Source: Chromohalobacter moromii (GTDB lineage: Bacteria > Pseudomonadota > Gammaproteobacteria > Pseudomonadales > Halomonadaceae). From it: a stretch of DNA of 64,000 bases. Where the stretch lies: the NCBI RefSeq assembly GCF_023091865.1, contig NZ_JAHXDI010000003.1, positions 310,001-374,000 of the forward strand, written 5' to 3'. Positions 14,760 to 24,953 of this stretch are shown in pieces; position 1 is the first letter of the stretch, and each line of letters starts with the position of its first letter. The notes beneath the pieces were generated by a model, which saw nothing but the letters and a program-made list of their open reading frames with translations, searched no databases and was not told the DNA's origin. A program made the position numbers and the translations under genes.

Positions 14760-15431
14760 ATGACCCAAGACGAACTCAAGCGCGCGGTGGCTGCCGCCGC
14801 CATCGAGGATATCAAGCCCTTGCTCGGCCGCGACACCATCATCGGCGTGGGCACCGGCTCCACCGCCAATTTCTTCGTCGACCTGCTGGCCGAGCACAAG
14901 CACGACTTCCAAGGCGCAGTGGCAAGCTCGGACGCCACGGCCGAACGCCTGCGAGGACACGGCATCGATGTCTTCGAACTCAACCACGTGGGCACGGTGC
15001 CGGTTTATGTCGACGGCGCCGACGAGATCGATGCGCACTTCAATATGATCAAGGGCGGCGGCGCGGCGCTGACGCGCGAGAAGATCGTCGCGGCCTGCGC
15101 CGAGCGTTTCGTGTGCATCGCCGACGCCTCCAAGCACGTCGACGTACTCGGCGGCTTCCCGCTGCCCATCGAGGTGATTCCCATGGCGCGCTCCTATGTG
15201 GCGCGGGAGATGGTCAAGCTGGGCATCACACCGGTCTACCGCGACGGTGTGGTCACCGACAACGGCAACCAGATCCTCGACGGCTACGAATGCCTGTTCG
15301 AGGACCCCAAGGCCATGGAGCAGCGCCTCAACAATATCGTCGGCGTAGTCACCAACGGGCTCTTCGCCCAGCGCGGCGCCGACGTGCTGCTGTTGGGAAC
15401 GAATGAGGGTGTCGAGCGCTATACGCCCTGA
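14760..15431 (+). CDS. rpiA: Ribose-5-phosphate isomerase A
   Basis: The 223-aa protein interconverts ribose-5-phosphate and ribulose-5-phosphate in the pentose phosphate pathway. [15 protein letters not shown] (phosphate loop), VDGADEID (catalytic Asp), [12 protein letters not shown] (Lys and Glu) are all intact, and the length matches E. coli RpiA (219 aa). The start is fixed by the family N-terminus; no Shine-Dalgarno is visible because a degenerate repeat runs into the ATG. The 3' end overlaps the convergent waaA stop by 13 bases. Confidence 0.94.
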   Translation: MTQDELKRAVAAAAIEDIKPLLGRDTIIGVGTGSTANFFVDLLAEHKHDFQGAVASSDATAERLRGHGIDVFELNHVGTVPVYVDGADEIDAHFNMIKGGGAALTREKIVAACAERFVCIADASKHVDVLGGFPLPIEVIPMARSYVAREMVKLGITPVYRDGVVTDNGNQILDGYECLFEDPKAMEQRLNNIVGVVTNGLFAQRGADVLLLGTNEGVERYTP

Positions 15432-16720
15432 GCGTGTACATCCGCCGGCAGACGCGCCGCGATACCTTTCAGCGTCTTTTCCAAGGCGCCGCGATTGGCG
15501 GCCACCACCGCTTCGCCGGCGGCGCCTAGCCGGCGGCGCTGCTCGGGGTCGTCGGCGAGGGTCGCCAGGGCGTCGCCCAAGGCCTCGGCAGCGTCGATCT
15601 CGCATAGCGCCTGGGCCTCGCGCAGGGTCTCGGCGATGTCCTGAAAGTTTTCCAGATGCGGCCCGGTAAGTACCGGCACGCCGAGGGCGGCGGGTTCGAG
15701 CAGGTTGTGCCCGCCGATGGGCACCAGGCTGCCGCCCACGAAGGCGGCGTCCGCCGCGGCGTAAAAGCGCATCAGCTCGCCCATGGTGTCGCCCAGCAGG
15801 ACGCTCGTCTCGGCGCTGGGCGTTTCACCTTGCGAACGCCGCGCGAGGCACTCGCCGCGTGCCTCGCAGAGCTCGGCCACCGCCGAAAAGCGCTGCGGAT
15901 GACGCGGCACCAACACCAGCAGTGCCTGAGGATGCGTGCGTCGCAGGCGGGCATGCGCGGCCAGTACTTGCTCGTCTTCGCCCTCATGGGTCGAGCCGGC
16001 CACCCACACGAATCGCGCACCCCACTGGGTATGTAATCGCTCACCCTCATCGCGCAATTCTGCATTGATAGGCAGATCGAACTTGATCGAGCCCACGACG
16101 TCGCCACGCTCACCGGCCAATCCCAGTGCCGTGAAACGCTCGAGATCCGCCGGCGACTTGGCCGCCAGCCAGCTCACCGCGCCCAGTGCGCCACGCAGCA
16201 ATGGCGCCACCTTGCGATAGCCCTGGAAGGCCTTATCCGAGAGCCGAGCGTTGGCGACGACCACAGGCACATTCTGCCGATCACATGCTGCCAGCAGGTT
16301 GGGCCACAGCTCGGTCTCGACGATGATCGCCAGGCGCGGTCGCAAGCGCTTCACGAAACGCCGCGCCGCGCCCGGGAAGTCCAGCGGCAGGAAGTAATGC
16401 GTCAGCGCATAGCGCTCGACGGGAAACAGCGCCCGTACACGCTCGGCGCCGGTCGCGGTCATGGTGGTGACCACCAGACGGTGGTCGGCATGACGCCGCG
16501 CCAGAGCCTCGATCAAGGGCCGTGCCGCCAGCACCTCGCCGACCGAAGCGGCATGCAGCCAGATCGTCGGCGTGCCGTCCGTCGCGTCGGCGATTAGCCC
16601 CAATCGTTCCGCACGCTTGTTAGTGAGCGCATGCTCACGCCATACACGCCACCATACGAAGGGTGACAGAAGATACAACGCGCCGCTATAGAGGCCGCGC
16701 GCGAGACGGGGCGTGAGCAT
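15419..16720 (-). CDS. waaA: Kdo transferase WaaA (3-deoxy-D-manno-octulosonic acid transferase)
   Basis: The 433-aa GT30 enzyme adds Kdo to lipid A precursor on the cytoplasmic face of the inner membrane. It has a membrane anchor near the N-terminus ([16 protein letters not shown]), [18 protein letters not shown] with the catalytic Glu, [26 protein letters not shown] and [21 protein letters not shown]. The start has AAGG upstream and lies six bases after the hldE stop. Presence of kdkA nearby suggests a single phosphorylated Kdo, as in Haemophilus-type inner cores. Confidence 0.94.
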   Translation of the reverse strand: MLTPRLARGLYSGALYLLSPFVWWRVWREHALTNKRAERLGLIADATDGTPTIWLHAASVGEVLAARPLIEALARRHADHRLVVTTMTATGAERVRALFPVERYALTHYFLPLDFPGAARRFVKRLRPRLAIIVETELWPNLLAACDRQNVPVVVANARLSDKAFQGYRKVAPLLRGALGAVSWLAAKSPADLERFTALGLAGERGDVVGSIKFDLPINAELRDEGERLHTQWGARFVWVAGSTHEGEDEQVLAAHARLRRTHPQALLVLVPRHPQRFSAVAELCEARGECLARRSQGETPSAETSVLLGDTMGELMRFYAAADAAFVGGSLVPIGGHNLLEPAALGVPVLTGPHLENFQDIAETLREAQALCEIDAAEALGDALATLADDPEQRRRLGAAGEAVVAANRGALEKTLKGIAARLPADVHAQGV

Positions 16721-16726
16721 CGCGCC

Positions 16727-18157
16727 TTAGCCTTCACGGTCGAGAATGGTGCCGATCATCGCGGTGGTGGAGACGCCATCCTCGAAGTTGAGCACCCGAA
16801 CCTCGCCGCCATCGGCGATGACCGCCTCGCCGCCGGCGATGTCTTCGGGGCGATAGTCGCCGCCCTTGACCAGCACATCGGGCAGTACCTCGGCGATCAG
16901 GCGTGCCGGGGTTTCCTCGGCGAAAGGCACCACCCAATCTACCGCGCTCAAGCCCGCCAGCACCTGCATGCGGCGCTCGAGGGCGTTGATTGGCCGCTTG
17001 GGGCCCTTGAGGCGCGCCACGGAGGCATCGTCGTTGACGGCCACGATCAGCCGGTCGCCCAGGCGTTTGGCCTGCTCGAGATAGGCCACGTGGCCGGCAT
17101 GCAGGATGTCGAAGCAGCCGTTGGTCATCACCACGCGCTCGCCACGCAGCTTGGCCGCGCGCACCGCGTCGACCAATGCGCTTTCCTCGATGGGGCCGAA
17201 TTCGGCCAGCTTGTCGCCATGCAGCGCCGTGTAAAGCTCGGCGATGGACAGCGTCGCGGTACCCGGCTTGGCCACCACCAGCCCCGCCGCCAGGTTGGCA
17301 AGCATGATCGCTTCGGGATAGCCGTGCCCCGCCGCCAACGCCAATCCGAGTACGCCGATGACGGTATCCCCGGCGCCGGTGACATCGAAGACCTCGCGCG
17401 CATGCGTCGGTAGATGCAGCGGCGCGTGGCCCTCGCGGATCAACGTCATGCCCTTCTCGCTGCGCGTGACCAGCAGCGCCTCGAGCTGCAAGTCGGCGCG
17501 TAGCTGCTCGCCCTTCTCGGCGAGCGTGGCATCGTCGGGGCATGGCCCCACCACCGCTTCGAACTCGCCCAGGTTGGGGGTGATGATGCTCGCCCCGCGG
17601 TACTTATCGAAAGCATGCCCCTTGGGGTCGACCAGCACGCGCTTGCCTGCCTGACGCGCGATGGCGATCAACGCTTCGACGCGGTTGAGGCTGCCCTTGC
17701 CGTAGTCGGAGAGGATCACGACGTCGGCGTCGGGCAGCGCCGCCTCGACGCGCTCGGTCAGGCCCTGGGTGTCGATCTCCCACAGCGATTCCTCGAAGTC
17801 GAGACGTAGCAACTGCTGGTTGCGGCTCATCACACGTAGCTTGGTGATCGTGGGAATCTCGGGGCTATGATGAAAGTGAGTACTTACATCAGAAGCTTCA
17901 AGACTCGCCTTGAGCAAGGCGGCATTGTCATCCTCACCGACCACGCCCGCCAGCGCGGCGTGCGCGCCCAACGCGGCGATATTGAGCGCCACGTTGGCGG
18001 CGCCGCCGGGGCGGTCTTCCGATTCACCGACCTTGACCACCGGCACCGGCGCTTCCGGTGAGATACGTGAGGTGCCGCCATGCCAATAACGGTCGAGCAT
18101 GACGTCGCCCACCACCAGCAGGCGGGCCTGTTCGAGAACGGTCAGATCAAGTTTCAT
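16727..18157 (-). CDS. hldE: Bifunctional heptose-7-P kinase / heptose-1-P adenylyltransferase
   Basis: The 476-aa protein (E. coli 477) makes ADP-glycero-manno-heptose for the LPS core. Residues ~1-320 are a ribokinase-type kinase ([43 protein letters not shown] with the catalytic Asp). Residues ~345-476 are a nucleotidyltransferase ([17 protein letters not shown] with the HxGH motif). The ATG chosen gives [20 protein letters not shown]; it overlaps the upstream GT9 gene by 11 bases, so the two are translationally coupled. Confidence 0.95.
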   Translation of the reverse strand: MKLDLTVLEQARLLVVGDVMLDRYWHGGTSRISPEAPVPVVKVGESEDRPGGAANVALNIAALGAHAALAGVVGEDDNAALLKASLEASDVSTHFHHSPEIPTITKLRVMSRNQQLLRLDFEESLWEIDTQGLTERVEAALPDADVVILSDYGKGSLNRVEALIAIARQAGKRVLVDPKGHAFDKYRGASIITPNLGEFEAVVGPCPDDATLAEKGEQLRADLQLEALLVTRSEKGMTLIREGHAPLHLPTHAREVFDVTGAGDTVIGVLGLALAAGHGYPEAIMLANLAAGLVVAKPGTATLSIAELYTALHGDKLAEFGPIEESALVDAVRAAKLRGERVVMTNGCFDILHAGHVAYLEQAKRLGDRLIVAVNDDASVARLKGPKRPINALERRMQVLAGLSAVDWVVPFAEETPARLIAEVLPDVLVKGGDYRPEDIAGGEAVIADGGEVRVLNFEDGVSTTAMIGTILDREG

Positions 18158-19259
18158 GGTCGGGCTCCGAGCGGGGCGAAGCGGACGGCGTGGCATCCAG
18201 CAAGGCATCGAATTGGGCGATGACGTCGTCGGCACGTATCAGACTCATGGCGTCGGGGTGCCGCACGCGCGTGCCCCACGGGATGGCCTCCGGTGACTTG
18301 TGCAGATAACGACGCACGGCATCGGGATAACGGTCGACCACGAAACGCCGCCAGCAATAGGGCGCCGCGCGATCGGGATTGGTGGTGGCGAAAAGCCCCA
18401 GCGTAGGCGTGCGCAGGGCGTTGGCCATGTGCACCGGCCCGGAGTCGGGGGCGATCACCATGCGCGCGCGGTCGAGCATCGCCAGCAGCCCCTTGAGCGA
18501 GGTGCCGCCGATGGCGTCGATGACGGCCCCTTCCGCACACAGGGCGCGAATGCGCGCGCCCATTTCCTGCTCCTGGGCGCTGTTGCCCCCGGTCATCACC
18601 GTGCGCAGGCCGTGCTCTTCCCAGGCATGCGCGATCACTGCCGCATAGCCCTCGGCAGACCAGTTGCGGAAATTGCGCAGGCGCGGATTGGCGCAGGGGC
18701 TGATCACCACGTAAGGCGCCTCGCCGGTGACACGAGCGGCTTCCTGGTAGGCGCTGTCGGGGATCGCCAGGTCCCAGCGCAGTGGTTCGGCATCGACGCG
18801 TTCTTCGCCGCCCAGCAGGCGTGCGAAGTCGAGAAACGATTCAAGCACATGCGCGTGAGCATGCGGCGCCAGCTGACGGTGAGTGAACCAGTGCTGCCAA
18901 TCCTTGGCCCGCGCCTTGTCGTACCCGATACGCAGGTCCGCTTTGAGGCCCAGAGAAAGCACGCTGGCGCGCAGCGCCTGTTGCATGTGGAGCAGCACAT
19001 CGAAGCGCGTGTCGCCCAACTGACGCCAGATCTCGCGCATGCCGGCCCAACCCGAGGCCTTGTCATAGACGATGAACTCGACCCCTGATAGACCGGCCAG
19101 TAGACTGTGCTCCCCCTTGCCGATGATCCAGGTGATGCGAGCATCGGGCCATAGGCGCTGCAGCACGCGAATGGTTGGGACGAGGTTGCAGACATCGCCC
19201 AGCGCGGACAGTCGTAGTACACAAATATGCGCGGGACGGACGGGCAGAGGATGCTTCAT
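18147..19259 (-). CDS. GT9 heptosyltransferase (WaaC/WaaQ-like)
   Basis: The N-domain [36 protein letters not shown] and the C-domain [18 protein letters not shown] then [24 protein letters not shown] are typical of GT9 ADP-heptose:LPS heptosyltransferases. It probably adds the first or a further heptose to Kdo; there is no separate obvious waaC. The start is uncertain: the ATG chosen gives [17 protein letters not shown] but lacks a ribosome binding site, and further ATGs occur at 19295 and 19313. With this choice the start codon shares a CATG with the divergent kdkA start. It overlaps hldE downstream. Confidence 0.85.
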   Translation of the reverse strand: MKHPLPVRPAHICVLRLSALGDVCNLVPTIRVLQRLWPDARITWIIGKGEHSLLAGLSGVEFIVYDKASGWAGMREIWRQLGDTRFDVLLHMQQALRASVLSLGLKADLRIGYDKARAKDWQHWFTHRQLAPHAHAHVLESFLDFARLLGGEERVDAEPLRWDLAIPDSAYQEAARVTGEAPYVVISPCANPRLRNFRNWSAEGYAAVIAHAWEEHGLRTVMTGGNSAQEQEMGARIRALCAEGAVIDAIGGTSLKGLLAMLDRARMVIAPDSGPVHMANALRTPTLGLFATTNPDRAAPYCWRRFVVDRYPDAVRRYLHKSPEAIPWGTRVRHPDAMSLIRADDVIAQFDALLDATPSASPRSEPDHET

Positions 19260-19983
19260 GCGGTTGGCAACATTCCAAACAGGACAGGCATTCATTCTAT
19301 ATGATGCCGACATTCTATGTGACGCCGGCCAAGAGCCACAAATCGACCCGCGCTGGCTAAGCCCGGACTTCTGGCGCGAGCGCGACGCCGTACTCGGCGA
19401 AGCACCGGGGCGTGGGGCGAGTCTTTTCCTCGCCTACGGCGAGGAGCGCTGGGCGCTGCGGCCCTACCGACGCGGTGGCCTGATCGCCCGGCTCAGTGAC
19501 GCGCGCTATGTGTGGACCGGGCTCGAGCGCACCCGCGCCTTTCGCGAGATGCGCCTGACCGCCGAACTCAAGCAGCGTGGCCTACCCGTGCCCGCGCCGG
19601 TGGCCGCTGGCGTGTGGCGACACGGCCCCAGCTACACCGCCACGCTGATCACGCGGCTGATTCCCGATGTCACGGCTTTGGCCGAACGACTGCCGACGGC
19701 GACGCCCACCCTTCTGAAGCGGGTCGGCCATACCGTGCGCCGTTTTCACGACGCCGGGCTCGACCATGTCGACCTCAACGCCCGCAACCTGCTCGTCGAC
19801 GCCGATGACTGCGTCTGGCTGATCGACTTCGACCGCTGCCGGTTGCGCGCCCCGGGGCGTTGGCAAGAGAGCAACCTGGCGCGCCTCAAGCGCTCGCTCG
19901 TTCGTTTTTCGCCCGCCAATGCGGAACACGCTTTTGCCGCTATTGTCGATGGTTATCGACACGCTCCCGGTGACTCACAATAA
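19258..19983 (+). CDS. kdkA: 3-deoxy-D-manno-octulosonic acid kinase KdkA
   Basis: The 241-aa protein is a small kinase of the KdkA/InaA/RIO-like fold: YGEERWALRPYRRGGLIARL (with a substrate-binding basic stretch), FREMRLTAELKQRGLPVPAPVAAGV, and the catalytic DHVDLNARNLLVD followed by VWLIDFDRCRLR. It phosphorylates O4 of the Kdo residue in the inner core. AGAGG lies 8 bases before the ATG. Location beside waaA, hldE and GT9 genes supports the assignment. Its TAA is embedded in TAAGGTGA, which forms the ribosome binding site of the next gene. Confidence 0.9.
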   Translation: MRLATFQTGQAFILYDADILCDAGQEPQIDPRWLSPDFWRERDAVLGEAPGRGASLFLAYGEERWALRPYRRGGLIARLSDARYVWTGLERTRAFREMRLTAELKQRGLPVPAPVAAGVWRHGPSYTATLITRLIPDVTALAERLPTATPTLLKRVGHTVRRFHDAGLDHVDLNARNLLVDADDCVWLIDFDRCRLRAPGRWQESNLARLKRSLVRFSPANAEHAFAAIVDGYRHAPGDSQ

Positions 19984-19993
19984 GGTGACCTGC

Positions 19994-21835
19994 ATGCAAG
20001 ATACGCTGAGGCGCCGTTGGCGCAATACCCTGATTTTTGCGCTGCTGCAACTCCCGCTCGTCTGGCTGATCGCCCTGCGTTATGTGCCCTACCTCGCGAT
20101 CCCCGACGATGCCATGGGAGTGGCGTATCTGATCCTGACCTGGATCGGTCATTTCGGCATGCTGGTATTGATCGCCTGGTTGCCGCTGGGCCTGTTGTCG
20201 CTAGTGTTGAAGGCCCGCTGGCTATGGCTGCCAGCGGCGCTATTAGGCGCACTCGGGCTATGTGCGCTGTTACTGGATACCGTGGTCTACGCCCAGTACC
20301 GCTTCCACGTAAACTACTTCATGGTCTCGCTGTTTCTGAACGACAAGAATGGCGAAATTTTCAGTTTCACGACCTCGACCTGGTTGGTGGTGACCGGCTG
20401 TGTGCTGGTGGCACTGGCATTGGAAGGTTGGCTCGCCCAGCGCGTGATCTCAGGGGGAAGAGGTCGCCGCCTGCCGGTCGGCGCGGCGTGCGGCGTGGTA
20501 CTGCTGACTCTGATAGGCAGCCATGCGCTGCATATCGTCGCCGACGCACGCTATATGCGTAGCGTGACCCAGCAGGTCGGCGTCTATCCACTGCTGTTTC
20601 CCACCACCGCCAAAGACTTCATGGCGGATCACGGCTGGCTCGATCCCCGCGCCGCCCGAGCCGCGAAAGCCAACATCGAGGCCCAGCAGGCACAAAATCT
20701 CGACTGGCCCAAGAACCCGCTCAGTTGCCAGCCCGATGACGCCGCCAATGTCATGGTGGTATTGATCGACTCGTGGCGCGCCGACGAATACGGGCCTCAA
20801 AACACGCCGAACCTCTATGCCGCATTGAACGAGAACGGACGCCGCTATCTGAATCATTACAGCGGCGGTAACGCGACCCGAAATGGCGCCATGAGCTTGT
20901 TCTACGGTCTCACTGGCAATTACTACGCTTATCTGGACGACACTCAGACGCCGCCCTTGCTGATCACCCAGCTACAGGAGCAGGACTACTCGCTAGGCAT
21001 CTTTTCCTCGGCCAGCCTCAGCAGTGTCGGTTTCGATCGCACGATTTTCTCGTCGGTCGAGTCACTGCGGATGGATACGCAGGGGGACTCGCCCGCGACC
21101 CGGGACCGACAGATGACCGAGGATTGGATACACTGGCTCGACCGACAGGAACGGCAGGACGCCACGCCGTGGTTTGGCATGCTGTTCTACGACGCGCCCC
21201 ACGGCTATGACGTCCCGGCCGACGCCGACCAGCCCTTCCAGCCGTCAGTGCAGGACATGGATTACCTCGAGCTAGGCCCCGACACCGATCCGGTACCCTA
21301 CTTCAACCGCCATCGCAATGCCGTGCACTACGATGACGAGCTGCTCGGTCGTGTGATCGACGACCTCAAGGCCAAAGGCGAATGGAACGAGACCCTGCTG
21401 GTGGTCACATCCGATCACGGCCAGTCGTTCAACGATTTCGACAAGAACTATTGGGGCCACAACGGCCACTTCGCCTCACCGCAGACCCGCGTACCGATGC
21501 TCGTCAACGGCCCCGGCGTCGCACCGGGCGAGGTCGCGGGCATGACCAGTCACCTCGACGTGGCACCCATGCTGATGCGCCACGCGTTGGGATGCAGCAA
21601 TCCGCTCTCCGACTATGCCATGGGCAAGGATCTGCTGAAGCCCGGCATCGATCATCCCTGGGTGCAATCCAGCAGCTACATCGACTACGGCATCATCGAG
21701 CCGAATCGCATCACCGTGGTCGATGGCACCGGTCAGTGGGAGATCGTCGATCGCCAGCTCGACCCGATCGAGGACGCCGAGTTCTCGCCGGCGGTATTCG
21801 ACGCGATGCAGTGGTTCCGTAAGTTCTATCGTTAG
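19994..21835 (+). CDS. lapC: LapC/PbgA/YejM-type inner membrane sulfatase-fold protein
   Basis: The 613-aa protein has about five transmembrane helices in residues 1-185 (DUF3413 part, including HFGMLVLIAWLPLGLLSL), a linker (ADARYMRSVTQQVGVYPLLFPTTAKDFM) and a periplasmic sulfatase-fold domain (MVVLIDSWRADEYG, NHYSGGNATRNGAMSLFYGL, VTSDHGQSF). These segments align with E. coli YejM/PbgA. In E. coli this protein senses LPS and controls LpxC degradation through LapB and FtsH; several hydrolase metal ligands are not needed there. Here DSWR replaces the usual DG-L-R nucleophile region, so catalysis is doubtful. Position inside an LPS core cluster is unusual and supports the role. Confidence 0.85.
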   Translation: MQDTLRRRWRNTLIFALLQLPLVWLIALRYVPYLAIPDDAMGVAYLILTWIGHFGMLVLIAWLPLGLLSLVLKARWLWLPAALLGALGLCALLLDTVVYAQYRFHVNYFMVSLFLNDKNGEIFSFTTSTWLVVTGCVLVALALEGWLAQRVISGGRGRRLPVGAACGVVLLTLIGSHALHIVADARYMRSVTQQVGVYPLLFPTTAKDFMADHGWLDPRAARAAKANIEAQQAQNLDWPKNPLSCQPDDAANVMVVLIDSWRADEYGPQNTPNLYAALNENGRRYLNHYSGGNATRNGAMSLFYGLTGNYYAYLDDTQTPPLLITQLQEQDYSLGIFSSASLSSVGFDRTIFSSVESLRMDTQGDSPATRDRQMTEDWIHWLDRQERQDATPWFGMLFYDAPHGYDVPADADQPFQPSVQDMDYLELGPDTDPVPYFNRHRNAVHYDDELLGRVIDDLKAKGEWNETLLVVTSDHGQSFNDFDKNYWGHNGHFASPQTRVPMLVNGPGVAPGEVAGMTSHLDVAPMLMRHALGCSNPLSDYAMGKDLLKPGIDHPWVQSSSYIDYGIIEPNRITVVDGTGQWEIVDRQLDPIEDAEFSPAVFDAMQWFRKFYR

Positions 21836-21852
21836 AGGTTCTGCCGTCTCGA

Positions 21853-22980
21853 CTATGCGGCATCCGCGTAAATGTCGCACAGCCCGGACACATGTCGGGC
21901 CAGCGTGAAGCGTGCATTGACGAAGCGGCAGGCGTTGGCGCCAAGGCGTTCGCGCAGTGCGGGGGCATCGCGTAGCTCGCCGAGGGTCGCCGCCCAGGCC
22001 GCCGGGTCTTGCGGGTCAGCAAGCCGCCCGCCTTCACACCCTATCAGCTCGGGAATCGCACCGCTGTCGGCGCCCACCACCGCCTTGCCCGCCGCCATCG
22101 CCTCGATCACCGTGAGCCCGAAGGCCTCGTTGCGCGATGGCACGCAGACGATATCCATCACCTCGAAGAGTCGCGGGAGATCCCGCCGAAATCCAGTGAA
22201 CGTGACACGCTCTTCAAGGCCCTGTTCGCGAACTTGCTGTTGCAGGGAAGCGATGAAGGTGGGGTTGCCGCCCTCGTCCGCCTCCAGCCCCCCGATCAAG
22301 ACCAGGTGGGATTGCGTATCGCCAGCGTCGCGCAGACGGATAAAGGCATCCAGCAAGAGTTGCTGCCCCTTGCCGGGCGTCAGGCGGCCCGGCAAGGCCA
22401 TTGCCACCGCCTCACGCGGTATCCCCAACGTATCGCGCAATGCACATCGTGCGTCGGTGTCGAGCTGGGGAACGAAATCCGCCGTGTCGATCCCCAGATA
22501 CAACAGGGTAATCCGCGATGCGGGTAGCGGAAAGGCCTGGCGGTTGCGCGTCAACGTTGCCTCGCTAATCGACAGCACACGGTCGACATGCCGATAGACC
22601 CAGCGATGATAAGGATCGTGTTTGGGCCGCGTGACGCCCATATGATCGGTGAAGACAAGACGCAGTTCGGGGCACAGACACTTGAGCAACGCGCCGAGGC
22701 GCAAATCGCTCGATTTGTGACAATGTACGACACCAATGCCTCTGCGGCGCAGCCAGCGCACGAGTACCGGCAGTTGCCAAAACGCGCGCAAGGGTGAGCG
22801 CACACTACGCATCTCGGTCGCATCGCAGCCGGCCAACGTCTTGGCTAGACGCGTACCTTCGAGCGTCAGTACATAGGCGCGCCACCCCTGTCGGGCCAGC
22901 TCGGGTATAATTCGCGCAGGATACATTTCCAGCCCGCCCCAGCCGCGGGATAAACAGATGTGCAAAACCTTGTGCTGCAA
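21853..22980 (-). CDS. GT4 family glycosyltransferase, LPS core
   Basis: The 375-aa protein has a GT-B fold of the GT4 family: VLHICLSRGWGGLEMYPARIIPEL at the N-terminus, VAMALPGRLTPGKGQQLLLDAF (phosphate/nucleotide loop) and VCVPSRNEAFGLTVIEAMAAGKAVVG with the E-x7-E motif. The acceptor is unknown but is probably the LPS core. I set a TTG start (L-Q-H-K-V-L-H-I) because GAGGAG lies six bases upstream and the upstream extension overlaps the divergent GT9 gene and shows no similarity. It is convergent with lapC, 17 bases apart. Confidence 0.82.
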   Translation of the reverse strand: MQHKVLHICLSRGWGGLEMYPARIIPELARQGWRAYVLTLEGTRLAKTLAGCDATEMRSVRSPLRAFWQLPVLVRWLRRRGIGVVHCHKSSDLRLGALLKCLCPELRLVFTDHMGVTRPKHDPYHRWVYRHVDRVLSISEATLTRNRQAFPLPASRITLLYLGIDTADFVPQLDTDARCALRDTLGIPREAVAMALPGRLTPGKGQQLLLDAFIRLRDAGDTQSHLVLIGGLEADEGGNPTFIASLQQQVREQGLEERVTFTGFRRDLPRLFEVMDIVCVPSRNEAFGLTVIEAMAAGKAVVGADSGAIPELIGCEGGRLADPQDPAAWAATLGELRDAPALRERLGANACRFVNARFTLARHVSGLCDIYADAA

Positions 22981-23040
22981 GGCAAGCTCCTCGGACAATG
23001 TTCGACTCACGCGTCGACGCCACCGGGCACAGGAGACTCG

Positions 23041-24120
23041 ATGACCCAGTCGCGCCCACAGCGCATCCTCGTGGTACGCAACGACAAGCTCGGCGACTTC
23101 ATGCTCGCCTGGCCGGCCCTGGCCTGCCTGAAGAGTGCCCATCCCGACAACCATGTTGCCGTGCTGGTGCCCACCTATACGGCGCCCTTGGCGCATGCCT
23201 GCCCATGGATCGACGAGGTGATTCTCGACCCGGGCGGCGGCGCGCCGCGACACCAGCAGAAGGACGTGCTCACGCAACTGCGCGCCGCTAAGTTCGACGC
23301 CCTGCTGACGCTGTTTTCCACGCCACGTATCGGGTGGCTGGGGTGGCGGGCCGGCATTTCCCTACGCATGGCGCCCGCCACCAAGTGGGCTCAGGTATTT
23401 TACAACTTTCGCATTAAACAGCGTAGGTCGCGGTCGCAGAAACCCGAGTATGTCTATAACCAGGATCTCGCTCACGCACTACTACGAAAGCTCGGCCAGG
23501 ACATATCGACGCTGACCCCGCCTTACTGGCCGTTGCCCGATGCAGCGCGCGACGCTCAACGCCAGCGCCTGAGCGACGAACTGTCGCTTCCCTCGACACG
23601 TCCTTGGTGGTTTCTGCATCCCGGTAGCGGCGGCTCGGCAGTCAATCTCAGTGTGGCGCAATACGTGGATCTCGCTCAGATGATTAGCGCCAATCTATCC
23701 GTGCCGCCGAAGTGGGTGCTTACTTATGGCCCCAGTGAGGAAGCCGTCGCCCAGCACCTAGTGGAAACGCTCAACGCACGTGATGTCGATGCAGTACTCA
23801 TGCCACCACGCGCCGGCCTGACCGACTTCGCCACGACCCTGGCCGCCGCCGATGTCTTCGTCGCCGGTTCGACCGGGCCCTTGCACATCGCCGGGGCACT
23901 CAATCGGCCCACGATCGGCTTCTACCCTGCCAAGCGCTCAGCCACACCGCTGCGCTGGCAAACTTGCAATGCCGAGACACGCCGCCTGGCCTTCAGCCCG
24001 CCAGCCGATGACGCCTCCGCCAGCGATATGTCGCGTATCGACATCGCGGCGGTGGCACGCCAAATCGCCGATGCCTGGCCGACACCAACGGCCACCGAGG
24101 AAACGCTATGCAACCGCTGA
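23041..24120 (+). CDS. GT9 family glycosyltransferase, LPS core
   Basis: The 359-aa protein begins RILVVRNDKLGDFMLAWPALACLKSAHP, the GT9 N-motif, and has WWFLHPGSGGSAVNLS and VFVAGSTGPLHIAGALNRPTIGFYP, the donor-binding C-motif. It is a heptosyltransferase-like enzyme, divergent enough that the sugar cannot be named. A GGAGA lies 6 bases before the ATG. It overlaps the downstream GT2 gene by 13 bases, so both are one transcription unit. Confidence 0.85.
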   Translation: MTQSRPQRILVVRNDKLGDFMLAWPALACLKSAHPDNHVAVLVPTYTAPLAHACPWIDEVILDPGGGAPRHQQKDVLTQLRAAKFDALLTLFSTPRIGWLGWRAGISLRMAPATKWAQVFYNFRIKQRRSRSQKPEYVYNQDLAHALLRKLGQDISTLTPPYWPLPDAARDAQRQRLSDELSLPSTRPWWFLHPGSGGSAVNLSVAQYVDLAQMISANLSVPPKWVLTYGPSEEAVAQHLVETLNARDVDAVLMPPRAGLTDFATTLAAADVFVAGSTGPLHIAGALNRPTIGFYPAKRSATPLRWQTCNAETRRLAFSPPADDASASDMSRIDIAAVARQIADAWPTPTATEETLCNR

Positions 24121-24869
24121 CCGGAATCGTCATCACCCTGAACGAGCAAGCCAACATCGCCGACTGCGTGCGTTCGCTGTCACGCGTCTGCGACGAAGTC
24201 ATCGTCGTCGATTCGCAGAGTAGCGACGACACCGTGGCGATTGCCGAGGCCGAGGGCGCTCGGGTGATCGCGCAAGCCTATCTCGGCGACGGGCCACAAA
24301 AGGCGCACGGCGTGCCGTTTGCCAAGAATGACTGGATCCTGGCGCTGGACGCCGACGAACGCCTCGACGACGACGCCGTGGCGCTGATCGACTCCCTCGC
24401 CCTCGACGACCCGCAGACCGCTTACAGCTTTCGGCGCAAGAACTATGTGGCCCGGCACTGGATTCGCGCCGCGGGCTTCTACCCGGACTCGGTAGTACGC
24501 CTTTACAACCGCACCACTGCCGGCTACCTGCCCAAGAAGGCGCACTCTTCGGTCGAGGCTCCCAAGGTCGAGGCCACCACTGCGCACCTGCGGCATTTCA
24601 CATACGAAGACATGTCGCATTGGATTCGGCGCATCGATGCGCTCTCCAGTCGCGATGCCTGGGCGATGAAAGAACGCGGTGTACGCCCCTCACGACTGCG
24701 CCCGACGCTGCACGCGGTTAATGCGATGCTGCGCAAACTGGTCTTCAAGGGCGGCATGCTCCAGGGAATGGATGGCATGACGGTCGCGCTGACCACGGCG
24801 TTTCATGCCTACATGAAGTACGCCAAGCTCAACGAGCTCTACGAACTCGAACAAACGCCGCAACGATGA
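24108..24869 (+). CDS. GT2 family glycosyltransferase, WaaE/KdtX-like
   Basis: The 253-aa protein is a GT-A enzyme: GIVITLNEQANIADCVRSL, VIVVDSQSSDDTVAIAEAEG, and DWILALDADERLDDDAV (DxD-type metal site). The arrangement with YSFRRKNYVARHWIRAAGFYPDSVVRLYNR and HLRHFTYEDMSHWI matches WaaE/KdtX-type beta-1,4-glucosyltransferases that add glucose to heptose I. It overlaps the GT9 gene upstream by 13 bases. Confidence 0.85.
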   Translation: MQPLTGIVITLNEQANIADCVRSLSRVCDEVIVVDSQSSDDTVAIAEAEGARVIAQAYLGDGPQKAHGVPFAKNDWILALDADERLDDDAVALIDSLALDDPQTAYSFRRKNYVARHWIRAAGFYPDSVVRLYNRTTAGYLPKKAHSSVEAPKVEATTAHLRHFTYEDMSHWIRRIDALSSRDAWAMKERGVRPSRLRPTLHAVNAMLRKLVFKGGMLQGMDGMTVALTTAFHAYMKYAKLNELYELEQTPQR

Positions 24870-24897
24870 GTCAGATCGGCTTCTTCGCTGTCATACT

Positions 24898-24939
24898 CTA
24901 GTCATAAAGATCTAGCCATAAAGATCTAGTCATAAAGAC
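24898..24939 (+). repeat. Three tandem copies of a 14-bp repeat upstream of the OpgB-like gene
   Basis: CTAGTCATAAAGAT, CTAGCCATAAAGAT and CTAGTCATAAAGAC follow one another without gaps, ending 14 bases before the ATG. The last copy leads into the AAGGA ribosome binding site. Confidence 0.8.
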
Positions 24940-24953
24940 AAGGACGCGTTCTT

